Shown: piece after piece, positions 10,030-21,094 of the stretch
Position numbering within the stretch: the stretch's first letter is position 1
Layout of the letters: each line of letters opens with the position of its first letter
Source of the DNA: Branchinecta lynchi
Taxonomy: Eukaryota; Arthropoda; Branchiopoda; Anostraca; Branchinectidae
NCBI GenBank assembly: GCA_023053575.1
Contig: JAKZAP010000017.1
Coordinates: 5,649,501-5,713,500, forward strand
Reading direction: 5' to 3'
Length of the DNA stretch: 64,000 nt
Program-made: the position numbers and the translations under genes
Notes under the pieces: model-generated
Database searches by the model: none
Told to the model about the DNA's origin: nothing
The model's input: only the letters and a program-made list of their open reading frames with translations

Positions 10030-11168
10030 GTTTCGGCATGTTGAACAAGACCAAAGGTTTCGATGGGATCCGAAAAATTCAATATCTGATCCAGACAACT
10101 GCGTCTTGTCTTAGCCACACTCATTGAACATTTTTACAATTAAAATTCAGAAACAGATTAAGGCCAAATAGCTACTCAGCTGGGAAAAACCAAGTTCAGA
10201 TATGGATTCAGCATGTGTGTTTACCCCTATAAGTCATATCTGTTTTGACGAAAACTTCCTACCACTTCTGCCAAAATTCCTGGTTTCGGCCGAACTCCAG
10301 AACTACTTGTCCGGGGAAAAAAAGAAAGCTCAAAAACGAACTCAGGGTATCTTCTTTCCCCAATAATGAACGTCTAATCAACTTCAAATAAAAATTTAAC
10401 TTATAACAAATTTTCCGACTCCAGCCGGATTCCGGTCGAACTAAATTTCCGGGTAAAATATGATTGTCAAACACGGATTCAGCATCTCTTCTTACCCTTG
10501 AATTGGTTATCTAATCAACTAGAAATAGAACTTAAGCTTCTAGCAATTTTCCGGTTTTGGCTGGATTCGGGGGGAACTACATGTCAAGGTAGAAATTTTT
10601 TTCACATAAGTGTTCAGCATGTCTTCTTGACCTAAGTCGAACATCTAATCAACTCAAAATAAAACTTTTAATTTTAACAAACTTTCCGGTTTGGGCCGGA
10701 TTCCGGGCGAACTACTAGTCCGTCGAGAAAATGGTTTTGACCATCGTCCTCAGCTTGTCTTCCTACCCCTAAATCGAACACTTAATCAACTTCAAATAAA
10801 ATTTGTACTATTAACAAACTTTCCGGTTTTGGATTCCGGGCGAACTACTTGTCCGATGACAAAATGATTTTCACCATCATGTTCAGCATGTCTTCTTACC
10901 CAATAATCGCCTATCAAATTATCTGTTTCAAAATATTTTGTTTGCCCCTTAATTTGAACCCCCTCCCCCACCCCTAAATGCAGGGCTACAAAGCCCATCT
11001 ACGAACTTGACTGGTCCGACCACCCAACAAATCCTCACACCAAGTTTCATCAAAATATCTCATTCCCTTCGAGATTTATCGTGCTTACAGATGGACAGAC
11101 GGACGGACGGACAACTTTTGCGATGTCATAGGTATCCCTCCACTTACGTTTTGGGATCCCAAAAAGTA
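10030..11168 (+). mobile_element. R1 repeat, full copy inserted in foldback left arm
   Basis: Runs from ACAAGACCAAAGGTTTCG at its left end to CTTACGTTTTGGGATCCC at its right end. The interior holds about six tandem units of roughly 115 bp, each with CCGGTTT(T)GGCCGGATTC, CGGGCGAACTACTTGTCCG, TTCAGCATGTCTTCTTACC and CTAATCAACTTCAAATAAAA. The right 200 bp carry the TCTACGAACTTGACT and GACGGACGGACGG sections. The absence of this insert from the right foldback arm shows it arrived after the arms formed, within a larger 1.67-kb insertion. No ORF; non-autonomous. Confidence 0.8.
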
Positions 11169-11480
11169 TCTCAAATATAAGACTGGCAGATATTTTGCTA
11201 ACCTGGAGGATTATAGTGGTTAGAAACAATAGACAAGAAAGAACAGGGCCAAACAAATGCGCAAAACTGTGTGAATTGCAAGAAAAAGTAACAACAATTC
11301 TTACAAGTTTAAGGCAAAGGCTTATAGGTCATCCATAATAATAGGAATTTGCTACGAGTTAAGCCCCCACAGTAGTTTGTTATAACTGATGACAATTAAC
11401 AGCTTGAAAATATTCGCCCGCTGCAAATTCAGGCTAAATTTTCTGAATGTTATTCAATTTGCCTGCGGTGCTCCCGAACC
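11169..11480. other. Insertion sequence next to R1, unrecognised
   Basis: Part of the left-arm-specific insertion. It contains a TTGCCTGCGGTGCT motif near 11,460 and a C14 run just beyond. No gene. Confidence 0.4.
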
Positions 11481-12275
11481 CCACGAAGCTGATTCCCCCC
11501 CCCCCCCAATGATGCCTCTGATTCTTGGATTCTGAATCTCTGATTCAAGCAACTCTGGGCCTGAGTCTAACAATCCCCTGAGCCTAATCTCTCAGCCTCA
11601 TAAGCTTTGCTGTAGCAGGCACACTGAAAAACAACAACACAGGTTCGGACAGCGGTTGACGAGAACATAGGTTACCTATCATGCATTTTATATGATATCT
11701 CGTTTTATCCATGAAATTCAATCCAAGCCTTTGGAAGACTCTGTGACCCCTCAGTGTGGACAGTGTGCACACCTTTCGGGGATTTTGAATCCTGGCATTC
11801 CTGGCAATACCTGAAACCTTGAGGTACTGAAATTCCTAACGATGTAAGAACAAAGGCTAGCAAAATTCAAGAGAAATCTCAAAAGAAGCCAGAAAAAATT
11901 AATGACATTTTATTTCTTTATCTCTTCTTAATCTTGACACTAAAAGCATCATCTTCAATGTAAAAGATTATTTTTCTTTTCCTTTTCGGTGGTCTAATTA
12001 TATTGTTGGCGCCGAAACAGGCCCTAGTATAAAGACAATCACAAGTCCCAGCAGACGATTCCAATATAAATTTCGCTTGTCTTTTGAAAAAACTTTAAAG
12101 TTCATATTTAAATTGGGTAGTGGGACTGGTGGAGTCCGGGTCCACTGGGTCTACCCGAAAATCCTTCTCACCCCTGGCAACAAAAATCCGTCCGCCCTCC
12201 CTGAATGCAAATATATAGGAAACTAAATATATTCTGACAGAGAGTTAGTGTAAACTCTATACAGACACACGAGTT
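11481..12275. repeat. Inner foldback arm, left
   Basis: Pairs with 12,405-13,180. It includes sequence around 11,740-11,830 (GTGTGCACACCTTTC, then AATCCTGGCATTCC) that returns inverted at about 12,850-12,905. No coding frame is conserved. Confidence 0.75.
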
Positions 12276-13220
12276 AATGTAAACAGGTGATGGTGGCCTT
12301 CCCTATCTATGAAATACTTTTCATAGAAATAAATTGGGGGAGGGTTTGGTCGGGGTGGTTCGGTACCCGAGGTTTTTTCGTACCGCCGGGGGGAGGGGTC
12401 GCTGGGGCGACTGTCTGTATAGAGTTTACATTAACTCGCTGTCAGAATATATTTAGTTTCCTATATATTTGCTTTCAGGGAGGACGGACGGATTTTTGTT
12501 GCCAGGGGGGAGAAGGATTTTCAGGTAGACCCCTGGGCGGACCCGGACCCCACCAGTCCCACTACCCAATTTAAATATGAACTTTAAAGGTTTTTTCAAA
12601 AGACAAGGGAAATTTTTATTGGAATCGTCTGCTGGGACTTGTGACATTCATCCTATTGACAATATAATTAGACCACCGAAAATGAAAAGAAAAATAATCT
12701 TTTACATTGAAGATTACGCTTTTAGTGTCAAGAACAAGAAGAGATAAAGAAAGAAAATTTCATTACTTTTTTTCTGACTTCTTTTGAGATTTCTCCTGGA
12801 TTTCTCTTGAATTTTGCTAGCCTTTGTTCGTACGTCGTTAGGGATTTCAGTACCTCCAGGTTTCAGGTATTGCCAGGATTCAAAATCCATGAAAGGTGTG
12901 CACACTGAGCGGTCTCAGAGTCTTCCAAAGGCTTAAATTGAATTTCATGGATAAAACGAGATGTCATTTACAATGCAGGGTAGGTAACCTATGTCCTCTT
13001 GACCGCCTACTGTCCGAACCTATGTTGTTGTTTTTCAGGGTGCCTGCTGCAAAGTTTATGAGGCTGAGAGATTAGGCTCAGGGGATTGTTAGACTCAGGT
13101 TAGACTGAGGCCCAGAGTTGCTTGAATCAGAGATTCAGAATCCTAGGATCAGAGGCATCATTTGAAGGGGGGATCAGCCGACTGGATTAGTGAGGTATTT
13201 ACGTTTCCCAAAGGAGGACA

Positions 13221-13791
13221 CAGTCTAGTACACTAGCCCCATTTCAGGCACGGTGCTCAAACGTCTAGCACCATGCCTGGGTGCTAGACGTTTTTCGAGT
13301 ATGGTGCATGGATTTCAGTATACAGTGCATACAGAAATAACAAAGTTTCTGTCATCACAACTGAGCACCGGCTCGGACAGGGCTGAAATTACTAATATAA
13401 ATTAGACAAATCAAAGACAATCCTTTATATATTTTTCACAACAAAAACAAAAGGGCTCTAATGATGATGGAGAGTAAAAACCTAACAGCACCCTATCTAT
13501 TTTCCATGTAATTTCCCTATCTATTCCCCAAGAGCCAATATTCTGGTTGACTGCTAGGTAGAAAAAGCTGAGGAACAACACAAAAAGCTGAGAAACTGAG
13601 GAAAATTTCAGCCCTGTCCGAGCTGGTGCTCAGTTGTTATGACAGAAACTGTGTTTTTGATGTATGCACTGTATACTGAAATCCATTCACCATACATGAA
13701 ATCCAAGGTACAGTGCTTGAACGTCTAGCACCCAGGCATGGTGCTAGACGTTTGAGCACCGTGCTTGAAAAGGGGCTAGTGTACTAGACTG
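13221..13791. mobile_element. hAT-like MITE, entirely palindromic
   Basis: 571 bp bounded by inverted CAGTCTAGTACACTAGCCCC and flanked by an exact 8-bp duplication GGAGGACA (13,213-13,220 and 13,792-13,799). The two halves are inverted copies, with repeated AAACGTCTAGCACC blocks. The opposite foldback arm carries the empty site with a single copy of the 8-mer (about 9778-9790, reverse orientation), which proves insertion. An 8-bp duplication and CAG-type termini fit hAT mobilisation. No transposase. Confidence 0.92.
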
Positions 13792-14106
13792 GGAGGACAT
13801 CATATACCAAAGAAAGTCAGAAGTTCAAGGCCATTGCAGCCTCTCTAAAGTTTTTTTAGTGGTTCAAGTAGCTCATGTTTTAGAATAGTTTGAGTCAGAA
13901 TTGACTGACATACCTTTGAGTGTCAATGGCTCTTTTTCTGAGAACTGTATGTAAGTATCTGCAGACATTGGCTCTCTGGCACCACGCTATGGAGCCGTTT
14001 TTGCTTTTCTTCCATGACAGATCTAGATTGTCTTTTAAGCAAAGAGTTTGCTAAAAACTCCTTGCCTGAGACTGAATTAGCAAACAGTTCACTTTCCAAA
14101 GCAGGA

Positions 14107-14310
14107 GAACTTTTAGTTGTGGGATAATACTCTATATGACTAAGTTCTGAACACGCCAGTGATTCTCAGGAAGAAGGAGTAAACGTGTCCGTAACGAATC
14201 AAACTCAACAACTGAAATCCTGAGTCAGCGCAGCTTTGGCAGCATTTCTTCATTTCTTCTGCAGGTATCCGGAGATTCTGAATCAGCATGGAAAGATAGT
14301 CATCAAGAGT
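14107..14310 (-). repeat. R2 repeat, copy 2 (right foldback arm)
   Basis: Inverted counterpart of the copy at 9255-9455, part of the palindrome arm, with scattered substitutions. Confidence 0.75.
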
Positions 14311-14700
14311 ATAAAGAAGGTTGGAGATAGTCCTCCAGCCCAAGCTGACTGTGAATCATCTTGTACGGTGCAAACCGATAAGTCAGCTACAGTTTCATAA
14401 GAGCGATACTTCAGCCCTTCCTTGCAAGGGTCTTTTTTAGGCTCAAGCCTGTCAAGCTGGCAAATTAATTTTTTGAAAAAGAATTAAAGATTCTTCCTTA
14501 AATATCTGTTTTTCAGAGAAGAAATTCACAAAATCAGATATTTAAGGAAGAATCTTTAATTGTTTTACCACAAATTCATTCACAATTAACGTAACACTTG
14601 AGAATAACATTGTTTCTTCTGATGAGTGCTATGTCTTCCCAATTTGATCTCCTTTCCAGGGCACAGTCATTGATCAAGAAACATAACTGCCTCGGCCATT

Positions 14701-15167
14701 ATGATCGGAAATTTGAAGATGGATTCCGAAGTTTTAGATGCAGTTTTCGATAATGGAAGTCAGTGTGGGAAATCGGCTATTAAAGGTCCGCAAGAAGTAA
14801 TAGGCAAAGCCGATGCAGTGATCATTCATGCCCAAAGCCAACAGGAGCAGCTGACTAGTACTCAAGCTCCAGTTTTGGACAGTATTGAGCACTTCCTGAA
14901 ATATGAAGTCAAGGGGTGATAGCCAAAATTTGGAAAAAGTATATTAATTGACAATCAGTACATGGAGCGTGTATGCAAAGGATATATTCCTCAGCTTCTG
15001 GGGATCTGTAGTAGTGAGGAAGCCGGAATTTCGAGGTGGAAAAGCTGCATCACCGGACTGAAATTTCCTGTTTATTCCCACCTATCACATAAACCACTTC
15101 TTGTCTCTGAAGTTGAGTTGAACAGTCACAGTCCTAATAAGTCATTGAAACTAGAGTTCGGACGTAG
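14701..15167 (+). pseudogene. Unknown coding-like sequence, right foldback arm
   Basis: Mirror of 8350-8852. The 72-residue frame at 14,701-14,919 ends in TGA. A second frame from 14,962 (MERVCKGYIPQLLGIC) runs into the assembly gap. The pair resembles one protein broken by a frame change at the TGATAG junction. Family unrecognised. Confidence 0.4.
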
Positions 15168-15267
15168 NNNNNNNNNNNNNNNNNNNNNNNNNNNNNNNNN
15201 NNNNNNNNNNNNNNNNNNNNNNNNNNNNNNNNNNNNNNNNNNNNNNNNNNNNNNNNNNNNNNNNNNN
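15168..15267. other. Assembly gap (100 N)
   Basis: Exactly 100 N, the conventional filler for a gap of unknown size. It joins foldback sequence to R3 sequence, so linkage across it is uncertain. Confidence 0.99.
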
Positions 15268-16240
15268 TCTGGGGGGAGTAGGATGAGGGAACTGGAAATC
15301 TCGTGAAACTCTCAGAGTGGAGCGATCGGGATGAAACTTGGTGGTAAGAACAAGCACAAGCTCTAGATACATCGCTGACAGAACTGGACCGGATTCTGAC
15401 ATTCTGAGCTGGAGGGGGAAGGGTGTCCGGAATTTCGGCGATCCGTAGTTAATGTACTTTCAGGTGGGCAAGGACGATAAATCTTGGCAGGCATATCAGG
15501 GACACGATAAAACTAACTTGGAAATAATCTCTTGCCCGATCCGAACATCGTGGTGGGAGGGGGAGGGGGCGGAATCCGGAAAATAGGGCCATGCATAACT
15601 TTCGAACGGGTGATTGGATCTTAATGAAACTTGATATCTGGAAAGATCTCGTGTCTTAGATCTCTCATTTCAAGTCCTGGGGGGAGTCGGAGGGGAGAAC
15701 CGGAAATCGTGTGAAACTCTCAGAGTGGAGCGATCGCGATGAAACATGGTGCGAAGAACAAGCACACTCTCCACATACACCACTAACAGGACTGGACCGG
15801 ATTCGGACACTGTGGTGGGAGGTGGCGAGGGGTTCTGGAATTCCGGCGATCCGTAGTTAATAAATTTCCAGGTGGGCTAGGACGATAAAACTTGGCTGGC
15901 ATCTCAGGGACCCAACCGGATTAACTTAGAAGCAGTCACTTGCCCGATCTGACTATCGTGGGGGGAGGGGGGGAGTGGGAGACGGCAGAATCCGGAAATT
16001 AGTATCATGCATAACTTTCGAGTGGGTTATTAGATCTTAACGAAACTTGATATCTTGAAATACCTCATGTCTCAGCATGTCCCTTTTCAAGTCTGGACCG
16101 GATCCGATGAACTGGGGGGGGGGGGAGAGAACCGGACATCTTGTGACACTCATAGAGTGGAGCGATCAGAATGAAACTTTTGACCATCACTTCCATCTGA
16201 CCCAGCCTTGCAAGTGCCATATGAGCTTCCAGCTCTTGTT
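15268..16240 (+). repeat. R3 repeat, copy B (left-truncated by gap)
   Basis: G-run blocks with GATGAAACTTG/ATGAAACATGG, CGGACCGGATTC-like and TCCGGAATTCCGGCGATCC segments. It ends with CTTGCAAGTGCCATATGAGC and CAGCTCTTGTT, the same right end as copy A. Confidence 0.75.
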
Positions 16241-16610
16241 AGTTTACTTTAGTGGAGGTTTTGATTAGTTATATAATATGGTAGTAAATGTGTTTTGGTT
16301 GCGTTTTTCAAGCACGTATGTGCTTTGTTTGTAACCGGTCGTCAAGCCAGACTGAGTTTTTGTTTAGCTTTTGTTCCGTCCGCATCGATTTCACCGCATT
16401 TGGTCCGTCCCTTCGTAAATTCGGGGATTTAAAGGTCAACCGAAAAGGGCTCAGATAGGACAACCCAGTTACCCATTAGTTATGATGAAGATTATTAGAT
16501 TATCATTAGATGAAGGATGAATGTTTTGTTACTGTAAAAATACTTGGACGTTACTTGAGGCTTGCGATGGAGCATAGAAGGAGATTTTTAGAATAGGAGC
16601 TGTGTGTTAG
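16241..16610. other. No recognised feature
   Basis: AT-rich flank between R3 and the (GTAA)n repeat. No frame or motif of note. Confidence 0.4.
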
Positions 16611-17150
16611 CTATGTAAGTAAGTAAGTAAATAAGTAATTTATTTATAACCCGCCGTTTTCAGAAAGCGGAGTAAATGAAGAAAGTAAATAAAACACATA
16701 AACATACACAAAAAGACACTTAATTTCAATCGTCGGCAAGGAAGCAGTGTAGAAGGTTGTGCGCTGGTTGGGTTCTGTTGTCAATGATTTTTGATAGCGA
16801 CGAAGAAACATCCAAAAGGGTAACACTTGCATCTTGAATTTGAACTTCTCCGTCAAAGTATGGTTATGGCATAATTTCGACAAGTGGAGCAGGTGCTTTG
16901 CATATTTAAAATAACATGATCTCATCTTTTTCATCTCCTTCTTTCGCAGAACATGAGTGACACCAGAACGAAATAGTGTAGAAGGAGCGCAGAAGGTGCT
17001 GTACAATTTTCCCAAAGCTTTACGATTATAGCGCCCCCGGTTGGGGACGATGCGCCCATAGGCGGTAAGTGAGTGCGTTTCTTAGAATTTTTGTTTCCAT
17101 GGCCCTCGGGCATATTTGGTAAATTATATTCTATTCTATTCTATTCACTT
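16611..17150. repeat. R4 repeat with unknown ORF and (ATTCT)n end
   Basis: Begins with (GTAA)n and TTATTTATAACCCGCCG, matching 2205-2300, and ends with a (TATTC)n run at 17,128-17,147. A 123-residue minus-strand frame (16,644-17,015, with VLRKKEMKKMRSC) spans most of it and resembles nothing I can name. A pentanucleotide run at one end and a tetranucleotide run at the other suggest a retroposed unit. Confidence 0.45.
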
Positions 17151-17397
17151 AAAGAGGCTTGAAGACCCGATGAACACGCGTTACTTCGTTGCTCAGCTAT
17201 TCACAAATAATCGATTTTCATATAATGGAATTTCGGTGTGATTTATGGTACCTCAATGCGCTTGTACCTATGTTGTATGCTTGACGAAAACTCTTTTCGA
17301 AAAATAAGTGTTCTGCCAGTGATCTACCTTCCGCGAGCTGGTCACTGGCCACTAAAATGCTGCGTTTGTATTGAGATTCAAATTTTCCGCTTTATAA

Positions 17398-17690
17398 GCT
17401 GCGTTCGTTGCACTCCGGGCTGTCACTGGTGTTTAGTCACCAGTGTCCGGTTCTTCCCTCAAAATGCGTTCTTTTGGTTCACCGGTGAGTTGATGAAAAC
17501 CGGCCAACTCCTCGCTGAAGCCGGGCTCACGAGCAGGTTCTGGTTAGTCCGCACTGGTGAGATAAAACCGGACACTGGTTAGTTAAAAAACGGGTTGTAA
17601 GACTGGTGAGAAGTCACCGGTGGATGCAAAAACGGCTTATAAGAAAAACCGGAGACCACCGGTGAGAACTCCCGTGACAAAGAACGCAGC
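17398..17690. mobile_element. Candidate MITE with GCTGCGTTC termini
   Basis: About 293 bp bounded by GCTGCGTTCGTTG and the inverse CAAAGAACGCAGC, with further inverted CACCGGTGA/TCACCAGTG blocks inside. TATAA and TATAG flank it, so a target duplication is only suggestive. Overlapping frames (17,238-17,582) are incidental. Confidence 0.55.
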
Positions 17691-17839
17691 TATAGTAGAA
17701 TTTTGCGTTGTGAGGACGGCTGTAGGTATTCTGAACGTCATACTAGAGCAAATATGGTTAAAATCATACTCGAGCGAAAGGTACCAAGTTGTTTGTAGGA
17801 GGACTGCTAAGTCGATAAAACATCATATTACATGTGATT

Positions 17840-18330
17840 CTATTATTTCTATTCTTTCTATTCTTTGTCCGCTACATTTTCTTATTTATCTTTCAGATAT
17901 TCATGATTTAACTCAAATTAATTACCTAATTTCTTATGTTGATGATATGGTATTAGTTTCAAAGCAAAATGTCTGGAAGAGCTTTATTAAAAAATTCGTA
18001 CAGCCTTAGATAAGATTTGTCAATCTAGACAAAATAATAGACCTGCTATTAACACGGAAAAAACAAAATATTTCATATTCTCGCCATTGATATGTAGTAA
18101 GATTCTAAAATACAAAGATTCCGTTATAACTAGAGTTCAAAATCTTAAATATCTGGGAATGGGTAATTGATGATTAGAATCGTTTGAAGGCACTGGCGGT
18201 CAAAGCTTCAAGAGCGGCAGGAATTCTGCACGAAGTAAAAAAATTTATTCCGCAAAAATCTTTAAGAACACTTTATTTCACATTACTTTATTCATATATC
18301 CAATACGGTTGTTATATTTAATAATAATAT
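17840..18330 (+). pseudogene. LINE reverse transcriptase, 5' part, interrupted
   Basis: The frame at about 17,860-18,009 carries the RT catalytic box YVDDMVLVSK after LIYLSDIHDL. Then, across stops and frameshifts, about 18,180-18,325 encodes the post-palm segment (KASRAAGILHEVKKFIPQ, then SYIQYGCYI). This is a non-LTR RT of a different lineage from the one at 0.8-2.1 kb. It breaks off at an AT-rich stretch just before R3 copy C. The C-terminal part resumes at 20,540. Confidence 0.8.
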
Positions 18331-18404
18331 AATATATAATAATAAGAATATAATTGCAATAATAAGGCTTTCGCCTCTATAATATTTGGACTAGTTCATT
18401 TCAG

Positions 18405-20475
18405 TACAACATAAAAAGCAAGAGCTACGAGCTCATATGGCACTTGTTACGAGTAGGTGGTACAAGAAAGTAGATGAGAACGTCACAAAATACACCCACC
18501 ATCCAAAAATGCAGTTCAGAAATACAAATAGGATATTTATTTTCACTCAATTCTGAGTAGTTCCGGCATCGTCTCGGATTATCTGTAACAAATGCGCATG
18601 ACTGTTCAAACTTCCAAGTTTCAGGCCAATAAATCCACTCGTTTGATCCATGGACTTGCTACATGACTTCCGATACTCCAGCCATCTCCCCCTACCGTGG
18701 GGAATCTGGTTCGAACTTAAAAATGGATCATTTAAAGCATCTTCTTTATACCATCTATCAAGTTTCACTCGAATCTGAGCATTTTTGGAAAATACCGATA
18801 CCCCTTTCTCCCCCAACACCGTTGTCGGACGCGGTTCGGACCCTAAGCTATGGCATCTAGGGTATACGCTCTCTCTAAATTCCAAGTTTCATTTAAATTG
18901 ATGCACTCGTTTGACCCCTATGCGAGCCCCAAAGTTTCCAGCAATCTCCCTCCACCTCCCCCCACTGTGGCGGAAGAGGACTTTCAGACATAAACATCGT
19001 ATCTCTTAATCCCCTCTTCCCGTCCATCAAGTCTTACTGAAATCGGAGCATATCCTATCCGCAAACGTCCGGTACCCCCCACCCCCTACCTTGGTAGAAT
19101 CCGGAACGGACGCCAAATAACAAATCTAGGCCGCAGAAACTAGGCACTGTCGAACTTGCATCTCATTCGGTCCATCCGTTTGGTTTTTTGTGCATGTCAA
19201 GAGCCCCCCCCCCCCCCCCGGAATTCCCCGAACCGTGGTCACGTATACATTGAACGCATGTTTTACATTTCTAGGTCATCGATTACTATCACCCATCGAT
19301 TCCAGTCACTATTTCCCTTCCCTCGCTCCACCAAAAATGCTCGGATCTAGGAACGGAAGTTTCCGGCGATTTGTTCCGTCACGTTCTTAAGTCAATTAAA
19401 TCGGGTCACTAATACACCTGCAAAATTTAGTTGTCTTAGTACATCTGGAACTATTCTAACTCACGACTACCGGAATTCCAGGAAACCCCCTCCAACTCCC
19501 TCCCCCCCCCCAGAGCCCCGAAACCATTGACTCCGTCAGTTTCGTATCTAGTATCTATCTATCTACTTGTTCTCTCCATTGAGTTCCGTCCCAATCCCTC
19601 TGCTTTAGGCGTTTCTTGAGTTTTCCGATCCCCCCCATCCCCCCACAGGTATCGGACCCTTCCCGGACTTGACACTGAACATCTGAGGCGATAGTTCTTT
19701 CCACCCTACAAGTTTCATTCAAATCCGATCACCCGTTCAAAAGTTATGCATGCCACTAGATTCCGGACTCCCCATCCTTCCACTCCCCCCAAGATGGTCG
19801 GATCGGGGAACCTTCGGGTCCCTGTCATATCTACCAAGTTTCATCGTCCTAGCACATCAGGAAGTATGTGTTAGGATCCGCTACCCCACAGTGCCCGGAT
19901 CCGGTCCGGTTATTTCGGTGACGTATCTAGGACTTGTGCTTGTTCTTCCCATCAAATTGCATCCCGATCCCTCCACTCTAAGCGTTTCTCAGGATTTTAG
20001 GTTCCCTCCACCAACTCCCCCCAGTGTCATCGGATCCAGCCCGGATTTGAAGTGCGACGTCCCAGACACGAGATCATCGTAAATGTTTTCCAAGATTTCC
20101 GGTTTCCCCCTCTAACTCCTCCCCCCCCCCCCCCGTGTCATCGGATCCGGTCTGGATTTAAAATGGAACGTCTGAGACACAAGGTCCTTCCATACACCAA
20201 GTTTCACTATGATCCGATCACCCGTTGGTAATCTAAAAATATCTTATTTTTTCCGGATTCCCCGTCCCTCCACTCCAGTACAGGTGGTCGGATCGGGGAA
20301 GCGACTATTTCTAATTTAATCTGGTCCGGTCCCTGATACGCCTGCCAAGTTTCATCGTCCTAGCTTATCTGGAAGGGCCCGAACTAGCAAAACCCGGGAC
20401 CGACAGACGGATTGACGGACAGAAATTACAATCGCTATATGGCACTTGGCCGAAGGGCAAGTGCGATAAAAATGC
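18405..20475 (-). mobile_element. R3 repeat, full copy C, inserted in a LINE
   Basis: About 2 kb, opposite orientation to copies A and B. Left edge AGCAAGAGCTACGAGCTCATATGGCACTTG; right edge ATATGGCACTTGGCCGAAGG followed by GGCAAGTGCGATAAAAA. The inside consists of C-run blocks with CAAGTTTCATC, TCCGGA and CCCGATC units, so it represents one full-length R3. It lies between two parts of one LINE RT, so R3 is mobile. Many short frames here are shadows of the repeat. Confidence 0.8.
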
Positions 20476-20539
20476 AAATTATCTAAAACAGGGCAGTTCG
20501 GACACCGCTCTATGGAAAATTTACAACGGTTGAATAGTA

Positions 20540-20870
20540 TGTGAAATCTAACCTTCTTAATATTATGCAAGTGCGGAAAACACAGATCGGAATATTTATG
20601 TACAAATATTTCAATTCACTTGCACCTCCTGGAATTCTACAGCTGGATCTTTTTAATGAATTGTCATCACATCATTGTTTTCCTAGTTCTTCAGCATCAA
20701 ATCGTTTATGTCCCACCAAAGAAGGCATTCTTGAAGAGGGACTTTTTCAATAAGCCAGCAGGATTAGCAACTATGGAATGAAATAACTCTGTATATATGG
20801 AATGCAACAACCCTTCAGTCTTTTAAAAAACAACTAAAAGAGTCATTTTTAAGTGATAGTAGTTAAGAGT
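20540..20870 (+). pseudogene. LINE reverse transcriptase, C-terminal part
   Basis: The frame at 20,541-20,753 (QVRKTQIGIFMYKYFNS, LAPPGILQL) is the terminal region that follows the RT thumb in RTE/CR1-like elements. It continues past a stop with a YGMExNNS and FKKQLKES-like tail. It is most simply the remainder of the RT at 17.8-18.3 kb, displaced by R3 copy C. Confidence 0.65.
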
Positions 20871-21090
20871 TGGTATTTGTAAATGTATTCGAACAATACT
20901 ATTTCTTGTTTCTGTATGTTATACAAAGGAGTACTACTGAATGAGCTCCTTATCTGTATGTTTGCATTTTTTAGGCGGACATGCACTTTGTTCCAGGAAG
21001 TATATTATTTTTGTGTGTTAATAAATAACTTAAATAGTCTGAATCTGACTAGCGAAAAACAAATAAAATCTCTTAACACAATTCAAACTA
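20871..21090. other. Probable LINE 3' untranslated remnant
   Basis: AT-rich, with AATAAATAACTTAAATAG near 21,021. No coding signal. Confidence 0.35.
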
Positions 21091-21094
21091 GACC

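Larger units (their letters stand above)
8407..15167. repeat. Giant inverted repeat (foldback), about 6.8 kb
   Basis: The sequence from 8407 to 9813 returns inverted at 13,185-15,167. The inner segment from about 11,480 to 12,275 returns inverted at about 12,405-13,180. The spacer (about 12,275-12,405) is G-rich and unique. The arms differ by scattered substitutions and by two private insertions: about 1.67 kb in the left arm (9814-11,480, including R1) and a 571-bp hAT-like MITE in the right arm. The right arm stops at an assembly gap, so the outer limit is unknown. It could be a foldback transposon or an inverted segmental duplication. No transposase was identified. Confidence 0.85.

Noticed and set aside
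19156..19390. Pro-rich ORFs in the C-run region
   Set aside because: They are translations of R3 homopolymer runs.
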